This document shows, one piece after another, positions 9,993 to 21,190 of a stretch of 64,000 bases of DNA. The stretch's first letter is position 1; every line of letters begins with the position of its first letter. The translations under genes were made by a program, and so were the position numbers. A model generated the notes under the pieces. It was not told where the DNA came from, did not search any database, and was given only the letters and a program-made list of their open reading frames with translations. The stretch is taken from contig NC_061118.1 of assembly GCF_002878395.1 (NCBI RefSeq), forward strand, positions 131,523,485-131,587,484, written 5' to 3'. This DNA comes from Capsicum annuum (lineage: Eukaryota; Streptophyta; Magnoliopsida; Solanales; Solanaceae).

Positions 9993-11871
9993 TAATATTT
10001 TTGTTAGTACTGATCACTTCAATTGTAAATGTGAAATTTAATATATTCAAGACTAGTCTCCGAATCTTTTTTGTTGTAACTGAATTTTGTATTTTCTTTG
10101 TTAACCACCAGCGTACCTGTGTATTATCTGTTCGTACAATAAATTTGTTATATACAATATATGGCTCAAATGCTAACAAACATTTATATAATGAACATAA
10201 TTCTTTCCTATTTATTTCCCATTTTATTTCTGTCTCATTGAACGTACCTGAGTAGTATCTACAATAGTGTTCTATTTTTTCTGCTTCATATCAATATTTA
10301 AGTACTCCTCCGTAACTATATTCACTAGCATCTGCTTCTACTATATATATAAATTTTCTATTTTCATCTGGAAATTGTAATTTTGGTAATTCTTTACAAA
10401 GTAATTTTATTTTTTGAACTTGTTTTTTAACTTCTTCATTATAGTTGTATTCTACATCCTTTTTTAATTTTTTCTGTGGTGGTTTTAAAGTTTCTGCTAA
10501 TTTTGGAATATATTCTCTTACTTGGTTTACTAATCCTAAAAATAATTGTAATTTCTTTTTTGTATCTAATTCTTCTTTCGAATTTATTATTTTTTGTACT
10601 ATATGTTGTTGCATTTTTACTCCACTTTTATCTATTTGTATTCCTAAAAATTCTATCTGGTTTTTCATAATTTCAGCTTTCTTTTCGTTTAGACTTATTC
10701 CCGATTTTTCTGTTATATCTGTAAACTGTTCTAATAATTTTAAATATTCTTCTTTAGTTTTTGTATATAATAATATATCATCTATGTATACTATACAATT
10801 AGATAATTGTTTAAAATAATTATCCATAAAATGTTGATATCTACCTGGTGCATTTTTATATCCAAATGGTAATATGTTCCATTCATAAAATCCTTGTGGC
10901 ACCGTAAATGCGGTTAATTCTCTAGATTCTTCTTCTAACTTTAGATTGTAAAATCCTGATTTACAATTGAATTTGCTAAAATAATTATATCCTTGTATTT
11001 GCCTTATTTTTAATATCTTATTTGGTATTGGATAATTATATGTTATAGTTTTTGCATTTAAATTTCTGTAGTCAATAACCATCCAACTTTTTCCTCTTTT
11101 TTGTTCACTATGTTTATTTACTATAAATGCTGGACTATTATGTTTACTATTACTTTTTTGTATATATTGTTTTTCTAATAATTCATCTATATGCATTTTA
11201 AATTCTTTTAAATCGTCAAAATTATATATTAATGGTTTTTGGGTTATTATGCTATTTTTATCAATTAATTCAATTTTTATAGTAGTTTTATGTTTTTCCC
11301 ATCCTTTTAATGGATCTTCACTATATAATTGTTCTAATTTTTTCTTAATTATTTCTATTTTATTTATTGAAAATATAGTTATTTCTGTTTTATTTATCGA
11401 AAATACGACTAGTTCTATTGTATCTTCAGTATTTTTTATATTTTCTAACTTTTGTGTAATTTTTTCACTTCCTTTTATCCAATCAGTTTGCTTTCTTATT
11501 TTATTATTAACTCTTTTTGCTCTTACCTTCTGTTTACATGGTGTTGTAAACCACCAGTCTGTTCTAGTTATTATATGTGGGTATAATTTATCTAAGAACG
11601 GCATTCCTAAAAGTATATCTTTTGATATTAGTTCATAATTATAAATTTCTTCTATTGTTAGTATCTTATCCCATACTTGTATTTTTACATTCCTAGCTTT
11701 ATAAGTAATTAAGCTTCCTTCATTATTAAATCCTTTAACTATTATTGGTGTTTTTAATTTATCCCATTTACTTTCTGGTAAGCAATTATATCTACATAAA
11801 TTAGCTTCTGCTCCTGTATCTATCATAGGCGTATAATATCTACTGTAATATCCTTCTACTACTATCTTCAT
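9955..11871 (-). pseudogene. Pararetroviral pol (protease, RT, RNase H) with one in-frame stop
   Basis: Reverse-transcribing polyprotein that would copy the viral RNA into DNA. The frame is open for 526 codons from the start at 11871. An aspartic protease motif DTGA lies at residues 18-21, reverse transcriptase with the catalytic YIDD at residues 362-365, and the first RNase H aspartate sits in EADASEY (residues 512-518). A TGA at 10291-10293 then stops the frame. The same frame continues downstream without further stops to 9955 and carries the rest of RNase H, ending in IADYISR. The protease so close to the start suggests that the natural protein began further upstream. One stop in about 639 codons is very light damage compared with every other pol in this window. 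Confidence 0.88.
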
Positions 11872-12134
11872 TAATACCCCTAAAGTAAGAAAACCTTAAG
11901 TATGAGTCTACCCTAATGGCAGGATACCTCCTGGAGTCTGAGAAGTACCCAACACATCCATTGGAACACTTGTTTGGGTGATTCAATCTAAATGAACCAA
12001 CAGATGAATTAACAAATCCTATAAAATTGGGTTATCAATAGAACTCTAAAGAACCTGAGTTTCCCCAACATCCTCTATAAGATGGTCCTCAACATCATAA
12101 TAACTTTTAGGTTTTAAAGACGCTACCCTAGCAT
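11872..12134 (-). pseudogene. Viral sequence upstream of the pol start, degraded
   Basis: On the minus strand the frame of pol can be followed upstream of 11871 through a few stops, with stretches such as TSVPMDVLGTSQTPGG, up to the edge of element A. This suggests that pol, or the end of the coat gene fused to it, once extended further. The identity is uncertain because the piece is short and carries several stops. Confidence 0.4.
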
Positions 12135-12139
12135 GTCCT

Positions 12140-14681
12140 TATAATACCCCAAAAATCCAAGCCAATGCGAGAGTCATGTTTGAAGCTCATGCATCATACA
12201 TTATGGCTTTTTGATAGTTTATCAAGGTAGTTTGATGTATATTAAGGTATAAAATAACTCCCAGCTGTTAAACGAATCAAAATAATCCTTACCTATTGAA
12301 TTTCATACAAGAATGTTGCTTTAGTCAACTTCAAACGAGCATATTTTTTGATCTACTCAGAATTTTCTAGGTTAGGACCCACCAAATTGTAGGAAATTGA
12401 ATTATCTTTCCAACGATACCAATTTTCCCCAAATCCGATATTCGGATGAGAAGTTATGACACTTTTAGTAAAAAACCTGTAGCCTAACATGATAAGGTCG
12501 CATCGCGGTGATGCCCATTTTCACGTTCATCCTTTTCCAGTGAGTCACCATGATAAGCAACGCATTGTGCCAAGGGACATTTTTACAATTGTCAATTTCC
12601 AGTGAGGCACTGCGATAGCCATCGCGTCGCACAAAAATTATAGTTAGGAATTGTCCATTTCTAGTGGCCCAATGCAATAGCAACGCGCCGCGCCGTTGGG
12701 CAAAATAGGGTTCATCAGTTTTTCAGTAACTTAACATGATTGTACCATATCGCGTCGGGTTAAAAAATTGGGATTTTACCCAGTTCACAATTTAATTTCT
12801 AGGGACCATTTGGTCTTTTCCCAAAGCCCTAAACTCGTCCCGAACAAGGATTTAAAACCTAAAAGGGCATTATATGCTCCAATATTCACAAATTACTCAT
12901 TAATAAATTAATTCTCTTTCACGAACAAACCTTAGCTTTAAAAATTCAAGATCAAATCTCAATAACTCACTATCAATTCTCACGAATTTATCAACACAGG
13001 TATGTGAAGTGTTCATCCATGGGTTCCTGTAACTCATGGAGCACAAGTATCCAATTTAAATACAAAGTTATGATCTTTTCAAATTATTACGATTTTAAAT
13101 TGTGATTTCAACCATGAACCTCCATGAATCTCAATTTTATCCCATGCTTACATGAAATTGTTGTTGTTATCAAACCCCAATGTTCTATTATTGCTATTTT
13201 CTAAATCAAGTGTTGTTGATGTTGAAACCATGCGATTACTCCAAGTTTTATACTATTCCTATGTTTTGCCTAAGCCATGCATATCAAGTGTTTGATGAAA
13301 TGCCTACAAGAATAGATTGTTAATAAATGTTTCTATTTTATGTCCTCCAATCATAAGTACCATTTTACTATAGGGGTTATGAATACCTGAAAACTTAGCT
13401 GCTTACCTAGTCTCAGTATCTTCAAAATAGTTTTAGAATATGTTATGAGCATTATCTGTTTAGTCAGTCATCAGATATCAATTAAACTTAGAATAATTTA
13501 GCATTCTGAGTTAGTTCATTTGGGAATATGATTTAGCACCGAGAAAGTGCAGGGATGGTGGTTTCCTTATCAGATAGGCAGAGTCATTAATAGAAGTCCC
13601 AGTACTCTAGAACTACATAGCCAACATAGGATATGAGGAGTTACCCGGCAATTAGGCTTGACTACCTCGCAGGGGTCACCCGTCAGTTTAGTCTTGACAC
13701 TCTTATTCCTTTGGGATAGTACATTAGTATAGTGTATCTACCCAGACAACGTTAGTACCCATGGCACAGTACTGACACCCTTCTAATCAGGGTTACAGGT
13801 TCACCTCGATTGGCTTAGATTGTGTTATGTCGATTAGATGATACCTCCCATTGTTTAAGTCCAATAATTAGTTCAGTAATTTAGTTTTAGTTGCTTGACC
13901 ATAGCATATTAATATCAATGGTTCATTTATCTAATTTTAGTATTTCAGTACTTATAGATTATATTTAGAACATGTTATATGCTTGGTCATGCATCCTTAG
14001 TAATTACAGATTTCATGCATATTTAGTACCTACAGATTTTATGTATTCTCAGTATCTACAGATTTTATGGACTCTATTCAGTACTTCATGATATATATAT
14101 ATATATATATATATATTCAGACATTTATTATTCATGTTCATGAAACCATGCATATCAGCCTACCATATTTAGTATACCAGTACATTAAAAGTACTGATCG
14201 AATACTCTTTTCTTGCTCTATGATGTATCATATCATAGGTTCGGATGCTTAGTTTCTAGATCTCGTATAGATTTTATAGACTAATCAGCCATAGCAGTGT
14301 TGAGGCCTTATATTTTGAGGACATGATTTATATAGTTCAAATTAGTTTATTAGTTTTAGTCATTTTCATTTATTCAGAGTTAGTTGGGGGTTTGTCCTGA
14401 TAGCTCCTCAATCAGTCAGTACAGGCTTTTCAGACTATTTTAGACAGTTAATTAGTTCCTTAAATTTCAGTTGTCCTTACCAAATGTTTTATTAGTATTA
14501 TAAGTTATGCCTTGCAGATTTTATTAGATTTTATGGCATTCCTCAGTTAAATTCTGCATATGTTATGTCAATATTAGTTTTACCTAGTGGTCACAATAGG
14601 TACCAGCTTACGGGTTAGCTTGTGGTTCCTCCGAACTATAAGCACCGTGTGGATCCTAGGGTGTACTCTCGGGGAGTTACA
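12140..14681 (+). repeat. Element A 5' LTR
   Basis: Starts with tataataccccaaa (a decayed TG start; the 3' copy has tgtaatacctc) and ends in gttaca just before the primer binding site. It includes a GC-rich patch with repeated gcg/cgc words (12480-12760) and a (TA)n run at about 14091-14116. It aligns to the two parts of the 3' LTR over its whole length. Confidence 0.88.
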
Positions 14682-14685
14682 AACT

Positions 14686-14697
14686 TAGTATCAGAGC
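14686..14697 (+). other. Element A primer binding site (tRNA-Met type)
   Basis: tagtatcagagc, one base from the initiator tRNA-Met complement tggtatcagagc, five bases after the LTR end. Confidence 0.88.
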
Positions 14698-14902
14698 CTA
14701 AGGTTTTAAAGTGTCCTAGGAAGTCTAAATGTCACATTAAATAGAGTCTTGTGCATGGGTATGAAACGTGCCATACTTATGGGCAAGAGGCTACAAGGAT
14801 TTTGGCAAAAGTTTCCCTTGTTTTAGTGTTCATGTCGTGTGACTGAGCATGAGCTCATGCTAAACTCCATGTCTAATCTATTATTTCTTTTGTTTACAGA
14901 AC

Positions 14903-16077
14903 ATGCCTCCTAAAAAGACAAATAGAAGAAGAAACGTAAACTAACCAGCACCTCCGCCCAATTAGGAAGATTCCCTAAAGGAGAATGTTTCTCATACAGA
15001 GTTTCGAGCTGCATTCACTACTCTATCCAATTTTGTAGTGGCTTAGAATACTCAGCCAACTGCTGTTCCGGCCAACTCAGTGTCCAATATTTCTGTAGCT
15101 AGGATTCAGGACTTCACCCGAATAAATCCTCCTCTATTTTTAGGATCTAAATCTGAAGAATATTCATAGGAGATGTTATGGGGGTAACTGCTAGTGAGAG
15201 TGCTAAGTTAGTTGCCTATCATTTGCAAAATGTTGCTCATACATGGTTTAAATAGTAAAAGGTAGATAGAGGCGCAGATGCAGGTCTTATAGAATGGGAA
15301 AAGTTTGCTACATCTTTCTTAAATAGAGTCTTTTTATTGGAGCTAAGAGCAGCCAAGGTGTTAGAGTTTATTAACTTGAGGTAGGGCAACATTAGTGTGA
15401 AGGAGTATTATCTTAAGTTTACTCTGTTAGCTAGGTATGCCCTTCATGTGGTAGCTGATAACAGGTCCAAGATGAGTAAGTTTGTGTCTGGTATATTTAA
15501 TAGTATTGTCAAGGAGTGTAGGACCACAATGCTGATTAAGGTAATGAACTTACCTAGGTTGATGGTCCATTCTCAACAAATTAAGGAGTAGAATATTTAG
15601 AAGAGAGAGAGAACAAGAAGTCTAGAATAAGTAGCTTTAATTTTAGTCAGCCAATGTCAAAAGGTGGTAACCATCCTCAGTTTCGAAAGAAATCTTCAGT
15701 CCCAGCTTCATCTTCAGCAAGTGTCCTAGTACCTAAGTTCAAAAGTAATAATTGGGATAGGGCGCCAAACTGTAAGACATAGGGTAGTGTTACTAGTGCT
15801 CGTATAGATCCTTTTTTCAAAAATATGGTAGAAACTATCAGGGCGAGTGTAGAGCAGGTAGTGATGTATGCTTTAGGTGTGGTAAGCCAGGCCATCAAAT
15901 TTGGGAGTGTTGGGTAGTTTCTCAGAAAGGTAGAAATTTGCGCCAACAAGGCCAGTCCCAGTCATCTGCCCAACTCAGCAGGGTGCCACTTCTAGTGCTG
16001 ATAGTTATCAGTGTCTAAACAAATTATATGCCTTTCAGTCCTGATAAGATCAGGAAAATTCGCTTAATGTAGTTTCT
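14903..16077 (+). pseudogene. Element A gag
   Basis: Structural polyprotein. The start MPPKKTNRRR at 14903 is typical for this gypsy group. A capsid domain follows (about 15176-15590, with LVAYHLQNVAHTWFK and later KEYYLKFTLLARYA), then a zinc knuckle of the form C-x2-C-x4-H-x4-C (CFRCGKPGHQIWEC, about 15867-15910) that binds RNA. Stops appear within the first 20 codons and repeatedly afterwards, with at least two frame changes. The homologous gag in element E (minus strand, 60990-62158) shows the same order. Confidence 0.85.
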
Positions 16078-19000
16078 GGTATGTTCCAGGTCTTTCATTT
16101 ATATGTTTATGCTTTATTAGACCCTAGAGTTTCTATTTCTTTTGTAACTCTGTTATATAGCCGTGAACTTTGAAATCAGTCCCAAAATCTTAGCAGAGCC
16201 TTTTTTAGTGTCTATCTCAGTAGGTGTCTCAATTGTAGCCAGGCAGGTATACAAGAATTGTTTGGTCACAATATCTCAGAAAGTCACTTTAGTTAATCTT
16301 GTGGAGTTAGAGATGATGGATTTTAACGTCATTCTCACTATGGAGTGGCTCCACCCATGCTATGCTTTAGTTGATTGTAGAAATAGAATAGTTTATTTTT
16401 AGTTTCTGAATGAACTATTCCTTGAATAGAAGGGCGGTACTATAACTCTTAGGGGTCAGCTTGTTTCATACCTTAGAGCGAGAAAAATGATATCCAAGGT
16501 GTGTATTTATCATCTTGTTTGAGTGAAAGACTCTAATTTTGAGACTCCTAATCTTGAGTCAGTTTTAGTGGTAAGGGAATTTCCAGATGTGTTCCCTGAA
16601 GATCTCCTCAGAGTTTCTCCTGAGGGAGAAATTGACTTTAGAATTGACCTTCTTCCAGATACTCAGCCTATCTCTATTCTTCCATACAGAATGGCTCCAG
16701 CTGAACTCAAAGAATTAAAAGAGCAGTTGAAATATCTCTTAGATAAGGGATTTATCAGGCCCAATATTTCCCCATAGGGCGCATCAGTCCTATTCATTTG
16801 TAAGAAAGATAATTTTCTTAGAATATGTATCGACTACCATTAGTTGTACAAAGTCACAATAAAAAATAAGTATCCACTTCCTAGGATTGATGAGTTGTTC
16901 GACCAACTTCATGGTGCCAGTTATTTCTCTAAGATAGACCTTAGATCCGGCTACCATTAGTTTAGAGTCAGAGAATGTGAAATTCTAAAAATAGCTTTAA
17001 GAACTCGGTATGGTCACTTTGAGTTTCTAGTCATGTCCTTTGGTCTCATGAATTCCCCAACAACCTTTATGCACTTGATGAACCGAGTGTTCAAGCAGTA
17101 CTTGGACATGTTAATCAAAGTCTTCATTGATGACATTTTTGTCTACTCCTTTAATAAAAATGATTATGCAGACCACCTCAGAATTGTATTACAGACTCTT
17201 AAAGCCCATAAGTTGTTTGCTAAATTCAGTAAGTGCAAATTTTGGCTAAGATCAATAGGCTTTCCTTGGCCATATTATTTCTGGTGATGGCATTAGAGTT
17301 TATCCTCAAAAGACTGAGGCGGTAAGAAACTGGCCCAGACTCATCTCTCTATCAGATATCAGGAGTTTTTTAGGTTTGGCTGGCTATTACCAATGGTTTG
17401 TTGAGGAATTTTCATTTATTGCTTCCCCCATGTACAGATTGACTCAGAAGAAAGTTAAGTTTTAGTGGTCAGATTCTTGTGAGAAGCATTTTCATGAGTT
17501 GAAGACTCTACTCACTACAGCCCCAATTTTGACATTTCCAGATGGTTTAGATGGGTTTGTTATGTACTGTCATGCTTCCAGAGTTGGGTTGGGATGTGTT
17601 TTGATGCAAAAGGGTAAGGTTGTAGCCTATGCCTCTAGACATATTAAGCCCTATGAAAAGAATTATGCTACCAATTATCTTGATTTAGCAGTTGTTGTCG
17701 TTGTGCCTTAAAAATTTGGAGACACATGCATGTTGATGTGTTCACAGATCACAAAAGCTTTTAGTATATGTTTTCATAGAAGGATTTTAATCTGCGCCAG
17801 TGGAGATGGTTAGAATTGTTGAAAGATTATGATATGAGTGTTTTGTACTGCCCGGGCAAGGCCAATGTTGTGGCAGATGCCCTAAGTAGATTGTCTATGT
17901 GTAGTGTTGCTCATGTTGAGGCCAATAAGAAGTTAGTGCAGGAAATTCATCAGCATGATAGATTAGGTATTCGTTTGGTTGATTCAGTTGAGGTTAGTAT
18001 TTGGGTTTAGAATAGTTCAAAACCTTCCTTGGTTGTCGAAGTGAAAGAAAAGCAAGATAGAGATCCTAGTCTAGTAAAGCTAAAGAAGTCTGTCAGAGAT
18101 CAAAAAGTGAAGGTTTTCTCCCAAAGGGGAGATGGTGTATTAGGTTTCTATGGTAGACTGTGTGTATTGTATGTTGGTGAGTTGAGACAGAAAATTATTG
18201 TGGAAGCACATGGTACACGTTACTCTATTCATCTAGGGTCCATTAAGATGTACCATAATTTGTGGTAAAGCTATTGGTGGAGTGGGATAAAAAAAGATAT
18301 TGTAGAATTTGTAGCTAACTGCCCCACATGTCAGCAGGTTAAGATTAAACATCAGAAGCCAAGTGGGTCTATGCAGGAATTCAGTATTCCCACTTAGAAG
18401 TAGGAGGAAGTGAACATGGATTTTGAGACAGGTTTGCCTTGTACTCATCAGTAGCATGATCTGATTTGGATCATTGTGGACAGAATAACCAAATCAACTC
18501 ATTTCTTACCAGTCCATACTTCTTATTCCGTCGAGGGATATGCCAAGCTCTATCTCAGAGAGTTGGTTAGGTTGAATGGTGTTCCATTATCCATCATCTC
18601 AGATAGAGGTACTCAATTTAACTCTCACTTTCGAATAGCTTTTCAGAAGGGTCTCGGTACCCAATTTCACCTCAGTACGACCTTCAACCCTCAAATAGAT
18701 GGTCAAAGAGAAAGGACCATTTAGACCCTTAAGGATATGTTGAGAGCGTATGTAGTCAACTTTAAGGGTAATTGAGATGATCACTTGCCTTTGGTTGAGT
18801 TGGCATAAAATAACAGCTATCATTCCAGTATTCTAATGGCCCCGTTTGAGGCTCTATATGAAAGGAGATGTAGATCTCCAATTGGTTAGTTTAAAATAGG
18901 AGAAACCGCACTAGCAGGGCCTGACTTGGTGTTTGATGCTATAGAGAAAGTTCAGTTGATCAGGGAGAGGCTTAAGATAGCCTAGAGCCAACAAAAATCT

Positions 19001-19473
19001 TATGCAGATGAGAGAAGGAAAGATCTTGAGTTCAAGATTAGTGATTTTATAAACCTAAATATCTCTCCTATAAGGGTAGTGAAGAGGATTTGTAAGAAGG
19101 TGAAGCTTAGTCCCCGATATGTTAACCCTTATAGGATTTTAAGTCATTTCAGAAAGATGGCTTATGAGCTTGAGTTGCCTGTAGACTTAGCATCAGTGCA
19201 CCAGTATTTCATAGCTCCTTGTTGAAGAAGTCTATTGGTGACCCAGCTGTAGTTGTTCCCTTAGAAAGTATAGACGTTCAAAACAGTCTTTCCTATGAGG
19301 AAATTCCAGTCGAAATACTTGATTGGCATATTCTTAGACTAAGGAACAAAGAATTTCCCCTAGTTAAAGTTCTTTGGCGGAATCACTCCGTTGAGGGTAC
19401 CACTTGGGAAGAAGAAGCAGATATGCGGACCAAGTACCCTCGTCTTTTCTCTGCAAAATCACTCTTATCTTAA
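16078..19473 (+). pseudogene. Element A pol: protease, RT, RNase H, integrase, chromodomain
   Basis: Replication polyprotein of a gypsy element, domains in canonical order. The protease has DPRVS where the family has DPGAS. The RT starts near 16560 with the [12 protein letters not shown] entry motif and has catalytic FIDD at about 17122-17133. In RNase H (17499-17800) the first catalytic aspartate is replaced by histidine ([10 protein letters not shown]). The integrase has an H-H-C-C zinc domain (about 18210-18360) and a core with VDR, SDRGTQF and the glutamate region (18476-18740). It ends in a chromodomain (VKVLWRNHSVEGTTWEEE, about 19366-19420) with a stop at 19471-19473. At least ten stops or frameshifts plus the substituted protease and RNase H residues make it inactive. 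Confidence 0.92.
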
Positions 19474-19698
19474 GGTAACAATCTCCTTAGAATTTCCCTT
19501 TTTCCATGCTCAATTTCAGATGCATATCATTCTCATGTCCATCATTCCTTCGTAGTTTCAGCTTAGTCATAAATCATGTTTTAGACTCAGTCATGTACTT
19601 ATGTTTTCATCATGTGTACTCAACATGTAACCTCAGTTCTTCAGTATTTTATCATTAATCAGTCTCATTCGAGTACGAATGTTCCCAAAGGGAGATAT

Positions 19699-20685
19699 TG
19701 TAATACCTCAAAAATTAAATCCAAATCTAGAGTCATATATCAAGCTCATACATAGTACATTATGGTTCTTTGATAGTTTTTCAAGTTATTTTGATGTATA
19801 TTAAGGTCTCAAATAACTTCCAGCTGTCAGACGAATCAAAATAATCCTTACTGGTTGAATTTCATACAAGAATGTTGCTTTAGTCAAATTCAAATGAGCA
19901 TATGTTTTTGTCTACTAAGAATTTTCAATCTCACGACCCACCAAATGGTAGGAAATTCAATTATCTTTCCAATGATACAAATTTTTCCTAAATCAGATAC
20001 TCGGGGTGAGAAGTTATGGCACTTTTAGTGCAAAATAGTAGCCCAACGCGATAAGGCCGCATCACGGTGATGGCCATTTTCACATACATCCTTTTTCAGT
20101 GTGTCACCATGATATGCACCACTTCGCGCCAAGGGGTATTTTTGTAGTTGTCACTTTTCAGTAAGGCACCGCGATAGCCATTGCGTCACGCCAAAAGACC
20201 AGTTGGGAATTGTCCATTTCTAGTGGCGCACCATAATAGCACCACATCACACAGCTGGGTAAAATGGGGTTCATCAGTTTTCCAGTGGCCCGAAGTGAAT
20301 GTACCGCATCGCGCTGGGTGACAAAATCAAGATTTTCCCAGTTCCATGATTTAATTTCCAGGGACCGTCTGGTCTTTTTTATAAATTTAAAACCTAAAAG
20401 GGCATTATATTCCCCATTATTCATAAATTAATCTTTAAAAAATTAATTCTCTTTCAAGAACAAACTCTAGCTTTCCAAATTCAAGATCAAATCTCAAGAA
20501 CTCACCATCAATTCTCAAGAATTCATTAACCCAGGTATGTTAAGTGTTCATCCATGGGTTCCTTTCACTCAGGGAGCCCAAGTATCCAATTTAAATACAA
20601 AGTTATGATCTTTTAAACTTATTATGATTTTAAGTTGTGATTTCAACATGAATCTCCATTAATCTTGATTCTATACCATGCTTAC
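19699..20685 (+). repeat. Element A 3' LTR, left part
   Basis: Begins at tgtaatacctc directly after the polypurine tract and follows the 5' LTR (12140 onward) until cttac at 20681-20685, where element B begins. Confidence 0.9.
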
Positions 20686-21190
20686 TAATGTTGGGTGTAT
20701 TTATGCATTTTAGTGTTACTATTCTAGCATTTTTAGCCTTTTTTTGAAGATGATTCTTATACTATATGTGTTGATAAAGATATAAATGAGCATTTATGTG
20801 TCCAAATATGTGTTTACAATGTTTAATGGTATTTTCACATGAGTTTTGATTCAATTTGAACATTTAGAGTTCAACTGAGAAAACTAGTGTAACTAGCTTC
20901 AGCTAGGTGTTTGTCTAGTCTCTTCTGTTGGGTTCTAATATGTTTTAATGAGTTACTAAGATTTTTATTATGTATTTATGTGTAAAACAACTTAGTTATA
21001 ATGTTTAAGGGTTAATTGGATAGAAAGGAGTCAAAACAATGAGTTAAAGCTCAATGTGAATTTAGCCTATGCTTAGCTCGTGTTTCTAGTTCATCGTTGA
21101 GGATGTCGTGTTGTTTTGAGCTCTAAATTGTCATTTTTAATGCTATAGGATGCTTCTTTAATGGATTATCATGATATATGAAGGATTTAC
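20686..21190 (+). repeat. Element B 5' LTR, left part
   Basis: Starts taatgttgggtgtattt and matches the 3' LTR from 34248 (tgatgttgggtgtattt) until tttac at 21186-21190, where element C is inserted. Confidence 0.9.

Larger units (their letters stand above)
7690..12134 (-). mobile_element. Endogenous pararetrovirus fragment 1 (solendo-/cavemovirus-like)
   Basis: An integrated copy of a plant double-stranded DNA pararetrovirus (Caulimoviridae) on the minus strand. Order along that strand: sequence upstream of pol, pol (11871-9955), a downstream gene overlapping pol by 38 bases (9992-8856), a promoter-like intergenic region (about 8150-7900), then the start of another short frame. There is no integrase and no LTR, as expected for this family. 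Pol placed upstream of a transactivator-like gene, on separate frames, fits cavemoviruses and solendoviruses better than badnaviruses; the genus is an inference. Movement and coat genes are not present. The left end meets element H near 7680 and the right end meets element A at 12140. Confidence 0.8.

Noticed and set aside
10001..11638. Plus-strand frames of 64-129 codons rich in F, I and L
   Set aside because: They are antisense to the viral pol frame; their hydrophobic composition follows from an AT-rich lysine/asparagine-rich gene read backwards, not from membrane proteins.
14091..14116. (TA)n run as regulatory site
   Set aside because: A simple microsatellite in the LTR of A; similar short TA runs occur elsewhere in the window (about 38850 and 48470).
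15677..15949. Minus-strand 90-codon frame
   Set aside because: Antisense to the zinc-knuckle region of element A gag, which is supported by C-x2-C-x4-H-x4-C on the plus strand.
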